NCBI RefSeq assembly: GCF_016756495.1
Contig: NZ_AP023244.1
Location: 1 to 64,000 of the forward strand
DNA from: Mesorhizobium sp. 113-3-3
GTDB taxonomy: Bacteria; Pseudomonadota; Alphaproteobacteria; Rhizobiales; Rhizobiaceae
Direction of reading: 5' to 3'
DNA length: 64,000 nt
This document shows, in pieces, positions 28,012 to 36,904 of this stretch. A model generated the notes under the pieces. It was not told the DNA's origin, did no database searches, and worked only from the letters and a program-made list of their open reading frames with translations. Within the stretch, counting starts at the first letter, position 1. Each line of letters begins with the position of its first letter. The translations under genes and the position numbers were made by a program.

Positions 28012-28773
28012 TCAACGTGCGTAATCGGACCCGTCATTGTCGAGTACCCGCTTCACCGCGTCAAAGTACTGGAAGATCTCCGGATTTACTGGACCGGCAG
28101 CTTCCAGAGAGTTGCGGACTTTCGCCAAGGCGGTGTCAGATATCATCCGCCGCTTCCCGGCAGCCATTGCTATCAATTGAGTCATGGCGGCGCGTTCGAG
28201 GAAGTAGAGTCTGTAGTATGCTTCCGCGACGGTATTACCAGTTGTGATGACACCATGGTTGGCCAGCAACAGGATTTTCTTGTCGCCGAGAATATCCGCC
28301 ATCCGTTCCCCTTCTTCCTGCGTCTCGGCCCATCCATTGTATTCGTAGTCGTAGGCAATCGTGTCATGGAGCAGCGCAGCATTCTGACTCGAAGGCTCCA
28401 GTGTCATGTCCTCGAGTTGCGTAAGCGCCGTAGCGTAGGGCATGTGCGTATGTAGGGCACAGGCGATGCCGCGCCGGTGAATTGGTGCGTGGATGCAGAC
28501 TGCGGAAAGATTGGGCGGACCCTCGCCGCTTAGAACTTCACCGTCGAGGGATACTTCGATGAGATTGGACGCTTTCACCTCGGACCAATGCAAGCCGAAC
28601 TTGTTGAGATAGAAACGATCGTTGCGGCCAGGCACCAGCACCGTAAAGTGGTTGTCGATACCTTCCACAAAGCCGTCCTTCACGGCCTGCCGGTGAGCAG
28701 CCGCTAGATCAACACGCGCGAGAGCACGGAGATTATCTCCTGCGGCGGGAATTTGTTCAGCTTTGCTGTGCAT
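28012..28773 (-). CDS. Class II aldolase/adducin family protein
   Basis: 253 residues from ATG 28773, preferred over the ATG six bases upstream because AGGAGG is then nine bases away. Metal-binding histidines lie in CALHTHMPYATAL and LLANHGVITTG, as in fuculose-phosphate aldolase relatives; the substrate-binding N-terminus is NHFTVLVPGRND. It either cleaves a sugar phosphate-like substrate or decarboxylates. Last gene of the MttB / enolase / dimethylglycine-dehydrogenase operon, 73 bases after the previous gene. A paralogue lies at 56900-57676. Confidence 0.88.
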   Translation of the reverse strand: MHSKAEQIPAAGDNLRALARVDLAAAHRQAVKDGFVEGIDNHFTVLVPGRNDRFYLNKFGLHWSEVKASNLIEVSLDGEVLSGEGPPNLSAVCIHAPIHRRGIACALHTHMPYATALTQLEDMTLEPSSQNAALLHDTIAYDYEYNGWAETQEEGERMADILGDKKILLLANHGVITTGNTVAEAYYRLYFLERAAMTQLIAMAAGKRRMISDTALAKVRNSLEAAGPVNPEIFQYFDAVKRVLDNDGSDYAR

Positions 28774-28846
28774 GGGTTTCATCCTCCTGAAAACTTTGGA
28801 TATTCGTGTGGGATCCGCGGGCAAGACTCGACTTGATTTCGCCGAA

Positions 28847-31285
28847 CTATGATCGCATCAGATCTCCGTTCGTATCGTAGAGTGGCTCCGCCATCACCTC
28901 GGCTGGAAACATTTGGCCGTCGATTTCGACATCCAGCACGGTCCCGTTGCTTGCCAACTCGACAGGAACGTAGCCCAACGCCAGAGACTTCTCGACGCGG
29001 TGCCCATAGCCTCCGGAGGAGATGTAACCGACCGCTGCCCCTGCCTTTAGCAGGGCCTCGTCTCCAACGACGTCACGGTCGTCGACATTGATCATCAGAC
29101 CGACAAGTTTCCGAGCGGGCCCTGCGTCGCGCGCCTTGGCTGCGGCTTCCTTGCCGACGAAGTCTTTGTTCCAGTCGATGAAAGCGGCCAGTCCGCTCTC
29201 CGCTGCGTCGAAATCCGGGCGGAAGTCCATTGTCCAAACCCCCCAGTTTTTCTCGAGGCGCATCGACATAAGGGCGCGACTCCCGTAAAATCGCAGCCCG
29301 AGGTCGCCGCCTGCCTGTTCGACCGCCTCAAACAAGCGGATAAGAAACTGCGGACGGCAATAGATTTCATAGCCTAGTTCGCCCGAGAACGAGAGGCGGG
29401 AGAGGATCACCGGAACGTCACCTACGACGCATTCCCGGATATCGCGAAACTTGAAAGCGTTGTGAGACAGGTCCTCGCGCGTAATCCGCGAGAGGAGTTC
29501 TCTTGATTTCGGGCCCGAGATCGCCAGCCCGTGAAGTTCGTCGGAACAGTTGGCATAGGTTACCCCCTCGGTTGGCAGATGCCGCTCGAACCATCGCCGG
29601 TGCATTTCCTGTGCCGCACCTGATCCGAACAGCATGAAGCGGTCTTCCGAGAGGCAGGCGACGGTGAGGTCTCCATAGAGTTTGCCTTTGGGAGTCAACA
29701 TCGGGGTCAAGGCGATCCGGCCAGGCTTGGGAAGTTTTCCGGCGAGGACGTGATCGAGGAAAGCTCTCGCTCCCGGTCCGGCTAATTCATGCTTCGAGTA
29801 GTTGGCGATCTCGATGGCGCCCACACCCGTCCGAACGCTTTCGATTTCGCGTGCGACGTAGTCATGGCTCCGGTTGCGTTCGAAAGTCGGCTCTTCGTGC
29901 GCGTCCTCCGGCCCGTCGGCGAACCAAAGAGCGTGCTCCAGGCCGAAACTCACCCCCATGACAGCGCCTTTCGCGACCAGGCGATCGTAAAGGGCTGTCG
30001 TCTTCTGCCTCCGTCCTTTCGGCAGGGTCTCATTGGGAAACGTCATGACGAAACGGCGTTCATAGTTCTCAGAGGACTTCACCGTGCCCCAGTCGGCCGT
30101 AGCGAAGTTGCCAAACCGGGAGATATCCATCGCCCAGACATCAATGGATGGTTCACCTTCGATCATCCATTCCGCGATCGACCGGCCGACACCACCGCCT
30201 TGGCAGAAGCCGGCCATAACTCCGACCGCAGCCCAATAGTTCTGCAGACCCGGGACAGGGCCGATCATTGGGTTCCCGTCGGGGCCGAACGTGAAGGGCC
30301 CATTCACAACGGTCTTAATGCCCGCCTGACCAAGGGCCGGAATGCGTTCGAACGCGAGCTCAAGACGGTCCGCGATGCGCTCGAGATCGGATTGCAGCAG
30401 TTCGTGGCCAAAATCCATCGGGGTCCCTGACACCTTCCACGGCGTGGACTTTGGCTCGTAAGTGCCCAGCAGCATCCCATTACGTTCTTGGCGGAAGTAG
30501 ATGTTGGCCTCGTAGTCGATACCCGCTGGAAGACGCTTGCCGGAAGCCATTCTTTCCACGATTTGGGGGATATCCTCCGTGATTAGGTAGTGATGCTCCA
30601 TAGGCTGAACGGGCATAGTTACGCCGGCAAGCTTCCCAGCTTCTCGCGCCCAGAGCCCGGCGGCGTTCACCACGTGTTCTGCGTTAATGGTTCCCTTGGG
30701 GGTAACCACGTCCCAGGTACCATCCTTCCTCTGGCGTGTTTCAATAGCCGGTGTGTGCGTGTAATACTGCGCGCCGTGCACGCGGGCAGACTTCGCGTAA
30801 GCGTAGCAAACACCCGAAGGGTCGACATCACCGTCAAGTGGGTCCCACAGCGCAGCAAGATAATGACTCGGATCGATCAGAGGATGACGCTCGGCCGCTT
30901 CCTTGACGCTGATGAATTCCTGGTCGAGCCCCATGTAACGGGCCTTGGACCGCTCCCGTTTCAGATATCCGTACCAGGTCTTGTTCGACGCGAGGTAGAA
31001 CCCGCCCGTGTTGTGAAGCCCAACCGAGTGGCCGGAAGTCTCCTCTATCTCTTTGTAAAGATTGATTGTGTAGCCTTGGAGGCGGCTGATGTTCGGATCT
31101 GAGCTGATGGTGTGGATTTGACCTGCCGCGTGCCAACTTGACCCGCTTGTCAATTCATCTCGCTCAAGGAGCACACTGTCTTTCCAGCCGAATTTTGCGA
31201 GGTGGAAAAGGATGGAACATCCTACAACGCCCCCGCCGATGATGACCGCGCGGGCGTGCTTTGGAAATGTTTTTTCAGCTGTCAT
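28847..31285 (-). CDS. FAD-dependent oxidoreductase fused to GcvT domain (dimethylglycine/sarcosine dehydrogenase type)
   Basis: About 812 residues from ATG 31285; a further in-frame upstream ATG at 31420 is less likely because it would run into the preceding gene. The FAD motif AVIIGGGVVGCSILFHLAKF is followed by TSGSSWHAAG, whose His is the covalent FAD site in dimethylglycine dehydrogenases. Then come the FAO_M linker and C-terminal GcvT folate-binding domains with GYEIYCRPQFL and GSRALMSMRLEKNWG. The enzyme N-demethylates a methylated amine and gives the carbon to tetrahydrofolate. Third gene of a four-gene operon with MttB and an enolase-superfamily enzyme. Confidence 0.92.
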   Translation of the reverse strand: MTAEKTFPKHARAVIIGGGVVGCSILFHLAKFGWKDSVLLERDELTSGSSWHAAGQIHTISSDPNISRLQGYTINLYKEIEETSGHSVGLHNTGGFYLASNKTWYGYLKRERSKARYMGLDQEFISVKEAAERHPLIDPSHYLAALWDPLDGDVDPSGVCYAYAKSARVHGAQYYTHTPAIETRQRKDGTWDVVTPKGTINAEHVVNAAGLWAREAGKLAGVTMPVQPMEHHYLITEDIPQIVERMASGKRLPAGIDYEANIYFRQERNGMLLGTYEPKSTPWKVSGTPMDFGHELLQSDLERIADRLELAFERIPALGQAGIKTVVNGPFTFGPDGNPMIGPVPGLQNYWAAVGVMAGFCQGGGVGRSIAEWMIEGEPSIDVWAMDISRFGNFATADWGTVKSSENYERRFVMTFPNETLPKGRRQKTTALYDRLVAKGAVMGVSFGLEHALWFADGPEDAHEEPTFERNRSHDYVAREIESVRTGVGAIEIANYSKHELAGPGARAFLDHVLAGKLPKPGRIALTPMLTPKGKLYGDLTVACLSEDRFMLFGSGAAQEMHRRWFERHLPTEGVTYANCSDELHGLAISGPKSRELLSRITREDLSHNAFKFRDIRECVVGDVPVILSRLSFSGELGYEIYCRPQFLIRLFEAVEQAGGDLGLRFYGSRALMSMRLEKNWGVWTMDFRPDFDAAESGLAAFIDWNKDFVGKEAAAKARDAGPARKLVGLMINVDDRDVVGDEALLKAGAAVGYISSGGYGHRVEKSLALGYVPVELASNGTVLDVEIDGQMFPAEVMAEPLYDTNGDLMRS

Positions 31286-31352
31286 GGTTGTCCGCTTTGG
31301 GCTGGAGTAGGCGATGGCTTTTTCCTTGAGGGATCGCCCGGATGGGCGCTCG

Positions 31353-32519
31353 TTAAGCAAGGGGAAGACGTCTAAATCGACCAACCTGGGCTGGGTCGAA
31401 GAAGTGGTCGAGAGGTCCATGCTCGATAAAATGTGCGTGCCATGTCGCTAACGCACTTCTGTCGAGCTCCACACCTAGGCCAGGGCCTTCGGGCACGGTG
31501 ACGACATTGTTTGTCTGACGGAAAGGACCGCCCTGGATTACATCGCCGATCTGCCATCGAAACAGTGATTGCGATGGCTCCGTAATCCACGGCATTGCCG
31601 CCGACATGTGCAAGTAGGCCGCAGTTGCTACCCCGGCGTCGCCCGAATAACACCAGAACCCAACCCCCATGGTCTCACACGCACCTATGAATCGAACTGC
31701 GCGGGAAATGCCGCCTAAAACCGCAAAATTGGTGACGATGAAGTCCGGCACGCCGATACGAACGGCCCGTCGGAGATCCGGGACATGGGTGGAGAAGGGT
31801 ATGGCAGAATGCCGGCGCAATACGCCCATCTCTTCGAAGGTGGCTACGGGATCCTCATAATTCCGGATGTCGAAGGGCTCGATTTCGCGAAGGATCCGAA
31901 TGGCGGTCGGTAAGGACCACTGCATATTGCTATCGAGCCGGATCATATCGCGGGGCCCCAAGGCGGAGCGGAGCGCCTTCACGGTCTCGATCTCAAGAAC
32001 CGGGTCCCCCAAGATGAGTTTCCCCTCGAACATCGTCGAGCCGTGAACCTCCCGCATGTGTACGCAATAGTCAGCTACCGCCTCGGGAGACATTTCACCT
32101 CCTTCACGGAATCCGAAGTATTCGGTAAAAGGAATTTCCTTCCTGACAGCACCGCCTAGCAGCTTGTAAAGCGGCTCCCCGGCTACTTTACCTCTGATGT
32201 CCCACAGAGCTATCTCGATCGCGCCGAAAGCTTTTACAACGGAACTGTCATCCGTGTTTTGGACGATTTGCCATGGCGGGACAGTCATAGATTCACAATT
32301 TGCGATGTCGAGAGGATCTTGACCGGCTAGCTCTTCTCCCATGGCTAGAATTGTTGCCAAGACATCGACAGAAGGCGCCTCACCTAAACCAACAAGCCCC
32401 TGGTCGGTTTCAACTTCGACGATCACCTTGGATGTGCCGGGATAATGTCCGCCGGTCCACCAAAGGGGTTTCTCTAGCGGTATATTGACCGGAGTCGCCT
32501 TTACAGAACGAATCTTCAT
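31353..32519 (-). CDS. Enolase-superfamily enzyme (mandelate racemase/MLE fold, glucarate-dehydratase-like C-terminus)
   Basis: 388 residues from ATG 32519. Metal-binding carboxylates are visible as D196 (RLDSN) and E222 (NYEDP), with a lysine at K167 (MFEGKLIL). The region PFSTHVPDLRRAVRIGVPD and the later GFWCYSGDAGVATAAYLHM align in layout with glucarate dehydratases, but the His of the SNNHFD motif is absent. It may be a racemase/epimerase or dehydratase of altered chemistry; hydroxyproline-betaine epimerases (HpbD) belong to the same superfamily. Second gene of the MttB operon. Confidence 0.85.
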   Translation of the reverse strand: MKIRSVKATPVNIPLEKPLWWTGGHYPGTSKVIVEVETDQGLVGLGEAPSVDVLATILAMGEELAGQDPLDIANCESMTVPPWQIVQNTDDSSVVKAFGAIEIALWDIRGKVAGEPLYKLLGGAVRKEIPFTEYFGFREGGEMSPEAVADYCVHMREVHGSTMFEGKLILGDPVLEIETVKALRSALGPRDMIRLDSNMQWSLPTAIRILREIEPFDIRNYEDPVATFEEMGVLRRHSAIPFSTHVPDLRRAVRIGVPDFIVTNFAVLGGISRAVRFIGACETMGVGFWCYSGDAGVATAAYLHMSAAMPWITEPSQSLFRWQIGDVIQGGPFRQTNNVVTVPEGPGLGVELDRSALATWHAHFIEHGPLDHFFDPAQVGRFRRLPLA

Positions 32520-32569
32520 TGCCTTGTCCGAAGTTGGGAAAAATGAATGAGGGCGCTCAGCTTGACGGC

Positions 32570-34114
32570 TCAGTACCACTGGTCAGTGTGCTGGGACTTC
32601 TTCCGTGCGCAGAAATCGGCCAACGCATTGTCGATGGCCGAATCAAGGGGCGGTGCCTCGTACTCGGCAAGCAGCTTTTTCCAACGTGCGTTGGCGCGGA
32701 CCAAGGAATCTTTTTCTCCGGCGTCACGCCACTGCTCAAAGCTGTTGTTATCAGCGACCTCCGACTCCCAGAATGCCGTTCGATAGTTCGCGATTGTGTG
32801 GGCGCAGCCAAAGAAATGCTTGCCCGGTCCCACCTCGCGGAACGCTTCGAGCGCCAGCTGGTTGGGATTGACCGAAAGGCCGGCCATGTAGACGTGCAGC
32901 GCGCTGCAGAAGTCGGCATCCAAGATGAGTTTTTCGTAACCCATGGTCAGCCCGCCTTCGAGCCAACCTGCCGAATGCAGGATGAAATTGGCACCGCACT
33001 GGACGGCAGCCTGCATAGCGACCGCGCTTTCCATCATCGCCTGACCGTCAGCCACCTTGGACGACGTGAAGGCTCCGGAACAACGCAGCGGCAGGCCCAA
33101 CCGGCGTGCGAGCTGGCCCACAATCAGCGATCCCAATGCCGGTTCCGGGGTGCCGAAGGTTGGAGAACCGGTACGCAGGTCAGTCGAAGACAGGAAGTTG
33201 CCGAAGATGGTGGGGGCGCCACGGCGCACCAGTTGGGTCAGGGCGCAGCCCACCATGGTCTCGGCAAGCGACTGCGCGATCGCGCCAGGCGTTGTCACCG
33301 GACCCATTGCGCCGCCGAGGATGAAAGGCACGATCACAGCTCCCTGGTTGGCGCGCGCATAGACCTTGAGCGCACCTGTCATGGTGGCGTCGAAAACGAG
33401 CGGAGAGTTGGCGTTGATATTCGCAAGGATGACGCAGTTCTGGTCGACGAATTCGCGGCCAAAGACGATGCGTGCCATCTCGATCGAATCTTCGGCGCGT
33501 TCCACCGAAGTGACCGAACCCATGAACGGCTTGTCCGAATAGCGCAGATGGGCCGACACCATGTCGAGGTGCCGCTTGTTAACCGGGATGTCGACTGGCT
33601 CGCATACCGTGCCGCCGGAATGATGCAGCCACGGGATGGAGTAGGCCAGTTTGACGAAGTTTTCGAAATCGCCGAGCGTCCCGTAGCGTCGACCGCCTTC
33701 CAGATCGCGTACGAAAGGCGGACCGTAGGCCGGCGCAAACACGACATGTGGGCCGCCAATTTTCAGGGAACGCGCCGGGTTTCTGGCATGTTGCGTAAAA
33801 GTTGAAGGCGCGGTTTTCAGGATCGGACCGAGCATCCCCCTTGGAAAGCGCACCAGTTCGCCCTGCACCACGCCACCCGCAGACCGCCACAAATCCAGAG
33901 ATTCCGGGTCCTCTCGGAATTCGATGCCGATTTCCTCCAAGATCACCGCGGCGGCGTCCTCGATCGCCAGAAGGCCTTCCTCGGAAAGCAGGTCGTAGGG
34001 GCGGATTCGAAGCTCTACGCCAGCGAGAACAGCAGCTGCTTCGTGGCCACCCGCGGCGGCACGTCGATTCGAACGGCCTCTTGCTCGAGTAGTCGGCGCC
34101 TCTGGCTCGGACAT
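32570..34114 (-). CDS. MttB-family (trimethylamine/betaine methyltransferase-like) protein
   Basis: 514 residues from ATG 34114, a full MttB-family length in one uninterrupted frame. No in-frame amber codon is used, so it is a non-pyrrolysine member like MtgB (glycine betaine), MtpB (proline betaine) and MtcB (carnitine). Recognisable stretches include AAAVILEEIGIEFR, HHSGGTVCEPVD and SAGWLEGGLTMGYEKLI. Known relatives move a methyl group from a quaternary amine to a corrinoid protein; no corrinoid protein is encoded here. First gene of the operon and divergent from a LysR gene. Confidence 0.9.
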   Translation of the reverse strand: MSEPEAPTTRARGRSNRRAAAGGHEAAAVLAGVELRIRPYDLLSEEGLLAIEDAAAVILEEIGIEFREDPESLDLWRSAGGVVQGELVRFPRGMLGPILKTAPSTFTQHARNPARSLKIGGPHVVFAPAYGPPFVRDLEGGRRYGTLGDFENFVKLAYSIPWLHHSGGTVCEPVDIPVNKRHLDMVSAHLRYSDKPFMGSVTSVERAEDSIEMARIVFGREFVDQNCVILANINANSPLVFDATMTGALKVYARANQGAVIVPFILGGAMGPVTTPGAIAQSLAETMVGCALTQLVRRGAPTIFGNFLSSTDLRTGSPTFGTPEPALGSLIVGQLARRLGLPLRCSGAFTSSKVADGQAMMESAVAMQAAVQCGANFILHSAGWLEGGLTMGYEKLILDADFCSALHVYMAGLSVNPNQLALEAFREVGPGKHFFGCAHTIANYRTAFWESEVADNNSFEQWRDAGEKDSLVRANARWKKLLAEYEAPPLDSAIDNALADFCARKKSQHTDQWY

Positions 34115-34197
34115 GCTTTTATGTCTTCCTTTTTTCACTTCGTCCTATAAGTTTGATTGGTAGAAGCGTGCAGGTAAACCGCAATTATTCTGATGTC

Positions 34198-34218
34198 TGC
34201 ATAAGTACAGGTTATGCA
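34198..34218. promoter_or_regulatory. Palindrome TGCATAA-N7-TTATGCA, candidate LysR operator
   Basis: Perfect 7-base arms with a 7-base spacer, ending directly before the lysR ATG (34219) and 84 bases upstream of the MttB start. The geometry matches that of the palindrome beside the other GcvA-type lysR gene (15119-15137), differing only at the fourth base of each arm. It fits autorepression combined with control of the divergent operon. Confidence 0.6.
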
Positions 34219-35127
34219 ATGCCCCGTTTACGCATACCAAGCCCGGCCGGCCTGATCACTTTTGAAGCTGCAGGGAGACATCTAAGTTTCACGAACGCAG
34301 CCGAAGAGCTTCGTGTCAGCCAGGCCGCTGTAAGCTCGGCCATTAAAAGCCTAGAAGCAGACCTTGGCGTGGACCTGTTTGTGCGGCAGCACAAACAGGT
34401 CGTGCTGACCGACGCCGGCCGGCGCTTCTACAGCGATGTTGCAATGGGCCTCGGCCACATTGCACGATCGGCCGAGGCCGTTCGCCGGACCACGGAGGAC
34501 AAACATGTTGTGTTGTCGTCTTCGACGGCGTTCGCCAGCCACTGGTTGATCCCGCGGCTCCCAAAGTTTCGTGCGCTGCACCCGGATATCGAAATCCGCA
34601 TCCAGACGGCAGATCGCGACACCGATTTGGGGCCGGACCCCCATTTGATCGGTGTCCGCCGCGGGCTGGGCGATTGGCCTAACTATCGGGCTTTCCGTTT
34701 CGGCGGCGAGAACCTCATCCCGGTCTGCAGCCCTAGCTACCTACTTCAGTCCGGCGCGCCACGCGATCTGTCCGATCTCGCTGGGCGGACCCTCATCCAT
34801 CTTGACGAGCCCCACCGGCCACGTCCTGCGTGGAAGGACTGGTTCGCTCATTTTGGGGTTGACTTCACCGACGTCGGCGAGGGCCTGCGTCTCAACGATT
34901 ACAGCCTGGTCGTCCAAGCCGCAGTTGGCGGGCAAGGCATCGCACTGGGCTGGGCGCATCTCGTCAACCATCCGCTGAGCGAAGGATTGCTTGTACCAGC
35001 CCTCGATGCCAACTGGGCAACCGGATATGCCTTTTTCATCGTCAGCAACCGTGCGGTGGACCTCGCTCCGGAAGCTAGGTTAGTCAGGGACTGGATCCTC
35101 GAAGACGCCCCTGACAAGCTGGTTTGA
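34219..35127 (+). CDS. LysR-family regulator, GcvA type
   Basis: 302 residues from ATG 34219; an in-frame TTG or ATG further upstream would place the operator inside the gene. The winged helix (PSPAGLITFEAAGRHLSF through AVSSAIKSLEADLGVDLF) is followed by an effector domain with IGVRRGLGDWPN and GLRLNDYSLVVQAAVGGQGIAL, a GcvA-group pattern. It is divergent from mttB and probably controls the betaine-type operon and itself. Confidence 0.92.
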   Translation: MPRLRIPSPAGLITFEAAGRHLSFTNAAEELRVSQAAVSSAIKSLEADLGVDLFVRQHKQVVLTDAGRRFYSDVAMGLGHIARSAEAVRRTTEDKHVVLSSSTAFASHWLIPRLPKFRALHPDIEIRIQTADRDTDLGPDPHLIGVRRGLGDWPNYRAFRFGGENLIPVCSPSYLLQSGAPRDLSDLAGRTLIHLDEPHRPRPAWKDWFAHFGVDFTDVGEGLRLNDYSLVVQAAVGGQGIALGWAHLVNHPLSEGLLVPALDANWATGYAFFIVSNRAVDLAPEARLVRDWILEDAPDKLV

Positions 35128-35205
35128 CCGACGTCGTACGAGCGTCAGCCGCGGCTAATGCTCGAAGCGAGGCGTGCCACCCGCCCGTAACTGTAAAGAG
35201 GCCCG

Positions 35206-36249
35206 TCAGCTTCGCCATTCTCTCGGTGTCTTGCCGAAAATTTCGCGAAAGCACTTCGAGAAATGGGACGACGAAACGAAGCCACAGGCTACTGCTATCT
35301 CCAGAAATGGCATGTTTGTCTGCTCAATCAGGCGTTTGGCTCGTTCAAGTCTCACCCGCGCGTAGTACCGCATTGGCGAGCAGGAGACATAGCGTTCGAA
35401 CAGCCGTTCGATCTGGCGGCGCGACAATCCCACGCACTTTGCAATATCGTGGAGCGAAAGTGTGTCTTCGACGTGCTGCTCCATCAGACGGATAACTTCA
35501 GCGATCTTCTTGCTTAAGCTCGCATACTGGGCTGCGGTCGACCATTGCCTATCGGTGCCCGCCCGCCACTGGCCGGCCGTCGTATGTCGGCAGACGGCTG
35601 ATGCGCTGTCTGCGCCGCAGTGATCGGAAACCAGCTCCATCGCCAGGTCAAAGGACGCGAGCTCACCCGCGCAGGTCACCACGTCTCCATCTCGAACGAA
35701 GAGACTGTCAGTAACCTGAAGACGACCAAAAGTCTCGGAAAGCGCGGTCAGCTTTTCCCAATGGATCGTGCAGGCAGTGTCGTCGTGTAGTATGCCATTT
35801 TCGGCGAGCAACCATGTAGCGGTCCCGAGCGCCGCGACCGGGATTCTGTGGCGCCTGCTTAGGCGGAGGAGCTTTATTAGCGAGGACGACGCCTGGCTCT
35901 CGACCTTTGCACCGGCGCACACCAGGATCATGGCTGGCCTGTCGCCACCTCGCAGGTCCGCTGCCAAGCTGGCGAACGTATTGTGAGCGGACACAGAGAG
36001 GCCACTTGCGGATTCAACCGGGCCGCCATCCGAACTCGAAACCGCCCATTTGAAGAATGTCCGCTCCGATAAGGTGTTGGCTACTCGAAGCGGGTCAACG
36101 AACGACGATAGAGATAATTGGGAAAATCCGGGAACGAGCAGGATGGCGATGTGATAAAGGGCGGGGTCGTTGCAGGTAAGAACGGCTTGCTCTCGGCTGT
36201 CCCAGCCAACTGGACCCAAGTGAGCGTTCGGCGAAAAGGGGACATTCAT
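35206..36249 (-). CDS. GlxA-family (DJ-1/PfpI + AraC) transcriptional regulator
   Basis: 347 residues. It has the DJ-1/PfpI-like domain (IAILLVPGFSQLSLSSFVDP through VAALGTATWLLAENG) and a C-terminal AraC pair of helix-turn-helix motifs (SLHDIAKCVGLSRRQIERLF, FLEIAVACGFVSSSHFSKCF). It is a paralogue of the regulator at 3465-4412. Members often control betaine, carnitine or arginine catabolism. It is convergent with the LysR gene, and its target is not evident; the phytanoyl-dioxygenase-like gene to the right is separated by a regulatory cassette. Confidence 0.9.
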   Translation of the reverse strand: MNVPFSPNAHLGPVGWDSREQAVLTCNDPALYHIAILLVPGFSQLSLSSFVDPLRVANTLSERTFFKWAVSSSDGGPVESASGLSVSAHNTFASLAADLRGGDRPAMILVCAGAKVESQASSSLIKLLRLSRRHRIPVAALGTATWLLAENGILHDDTACTIHWEKLTALSETFGRLQVTDSLFVRDGDVVTCAGELASFDLAMELVSDHCGADSASAVCRHTTAGQWRAGTDRQWSTAAQYASLSKKIAEVIRLMEQHVEDTLSLHDIAKCVGLSRRQIERLFERYVSCSPMRYYARVRLERAKRLIEQTNMPFLEIAVACGFVSSSHFSKCFREIFGKTPREWRS

Positions 36250-36517
36250 TCAAAAGCGCCACACGTTACAACCAGATCGACGAATATCTCCCGATCCTTC
36301 GCGACGCCCATTCCAAATACCCCGAAGAGATAGGTTGGCGGACGCCGCATTGGCGCCCTCAGAGGAGCCTCCGGACACACCTTTGGTGTCAGATTTCTCG
36401 ACATGGGTATCACCTGCTTTCAACCGCAGACACGATTAGAAGCATCCCCGATAGCCGTAAACCGCAAAAAACCTGATTGTCGTACAACCCACGTTTATGC
36501 CAAGGCTTCGTGAAGCT
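36250..36517. other. Upstream region of GlxA-type gene, no gene seen
   Basis: Contains no convincing coding frame. It presumably carries the promoter of the minus-strand regulator and borders the repeated cassette that starts at 36518. Confidence 0.4.
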
Positions 36518-36565
36518 ACGCTTGACGATATTCCTGACGGTGACCTGAGCCAACTGGCATCCCCT

Positions 36566-36826
36566 TTATTGCGGCAAAGCAATTTGCATTTCCACGTCGC
36601 CCATTGGGGCGGATGCGGCGATTTCATCTTGAACACTGTCTTCGAGTTCGAACGTGCGCGTGATTAGCGGCTTCACGTCAATTGCACCTGAAGAGAGCAC
36701 GGCGACGCAGCGTGGAAAAACATGCGCATAGCGGAACACGTGTTCGACGCGCGCTTCGCGCACCATCGCTTTGCCGACGTCATCGGCGAGCTGAATATGA
36801 AGTGGAGTTCTACCGGGCTGAACCAT
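36566..36826 (-). pseudogene. Chimeric frame: GntR N-terminus fused to sorbitol-dehydrogenase-like C-terminus
   Basis: An 86-residue open frame. Residues 1-15 (MVQPGRTPLHIQLAD) match the GntR-UTRA regulator at 52491-53258 except V for I at position 2. From residue 16 on, VGKAMVREARVEHVFRYAH and SSGAIDVKPLITRTFELED match the C-terminus of zinc-dependent sorbitol/xylitol dehydrogenases. The gene retains the GntR promoter, operator and start, so it may be transcribed, but neither parent activity can remain. Copy B (44437 leftwards) has the same junction with a frameshift. Confidence 0.75.
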
Positions 36827-36887
36827 GCGGCCTCCTCAAGCCGAGTCATTTCTATCACACGCCTTTGGTGGTGACAATATTAGGTTA

Positions 36888-36904
36888 TTGCATTCTTGCA
36901 AGAA
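36888..36904. promoter_or_regulatory. Candidate GntR operator, copy A
   Basis: TTGCATTCTTGCAAGAA contains two nested dyads: TTGCA-N4-TGCAA (36888-36901) and the perfect palindrome TTCTTGCAAGAA (36893-36904). It is conserved in the three cassette positions (also 44498 and 53320) and lies between divergent starts, as expected for a GntR/HutC-type operator. Confidence 0.6.

Noticed and set aside
29789..30430. A 213-residue plus-strand frame
   Set aside because: Antisense of the dimethylglycine-dehydrogenase-like gene; no domain.
32519..33805. A 428-residue plus-strand open frame
   Set aside because: It is the antisense shadow of the MttB-family gene, has no recognisable domain and no ribosome-binding site.
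32570..34114. Pyrrolysine use in the MttB-family gene
   Set aside because: The frame is uninterrupted over the full family length, so no amber codon needs to be read as pyrrolysine.
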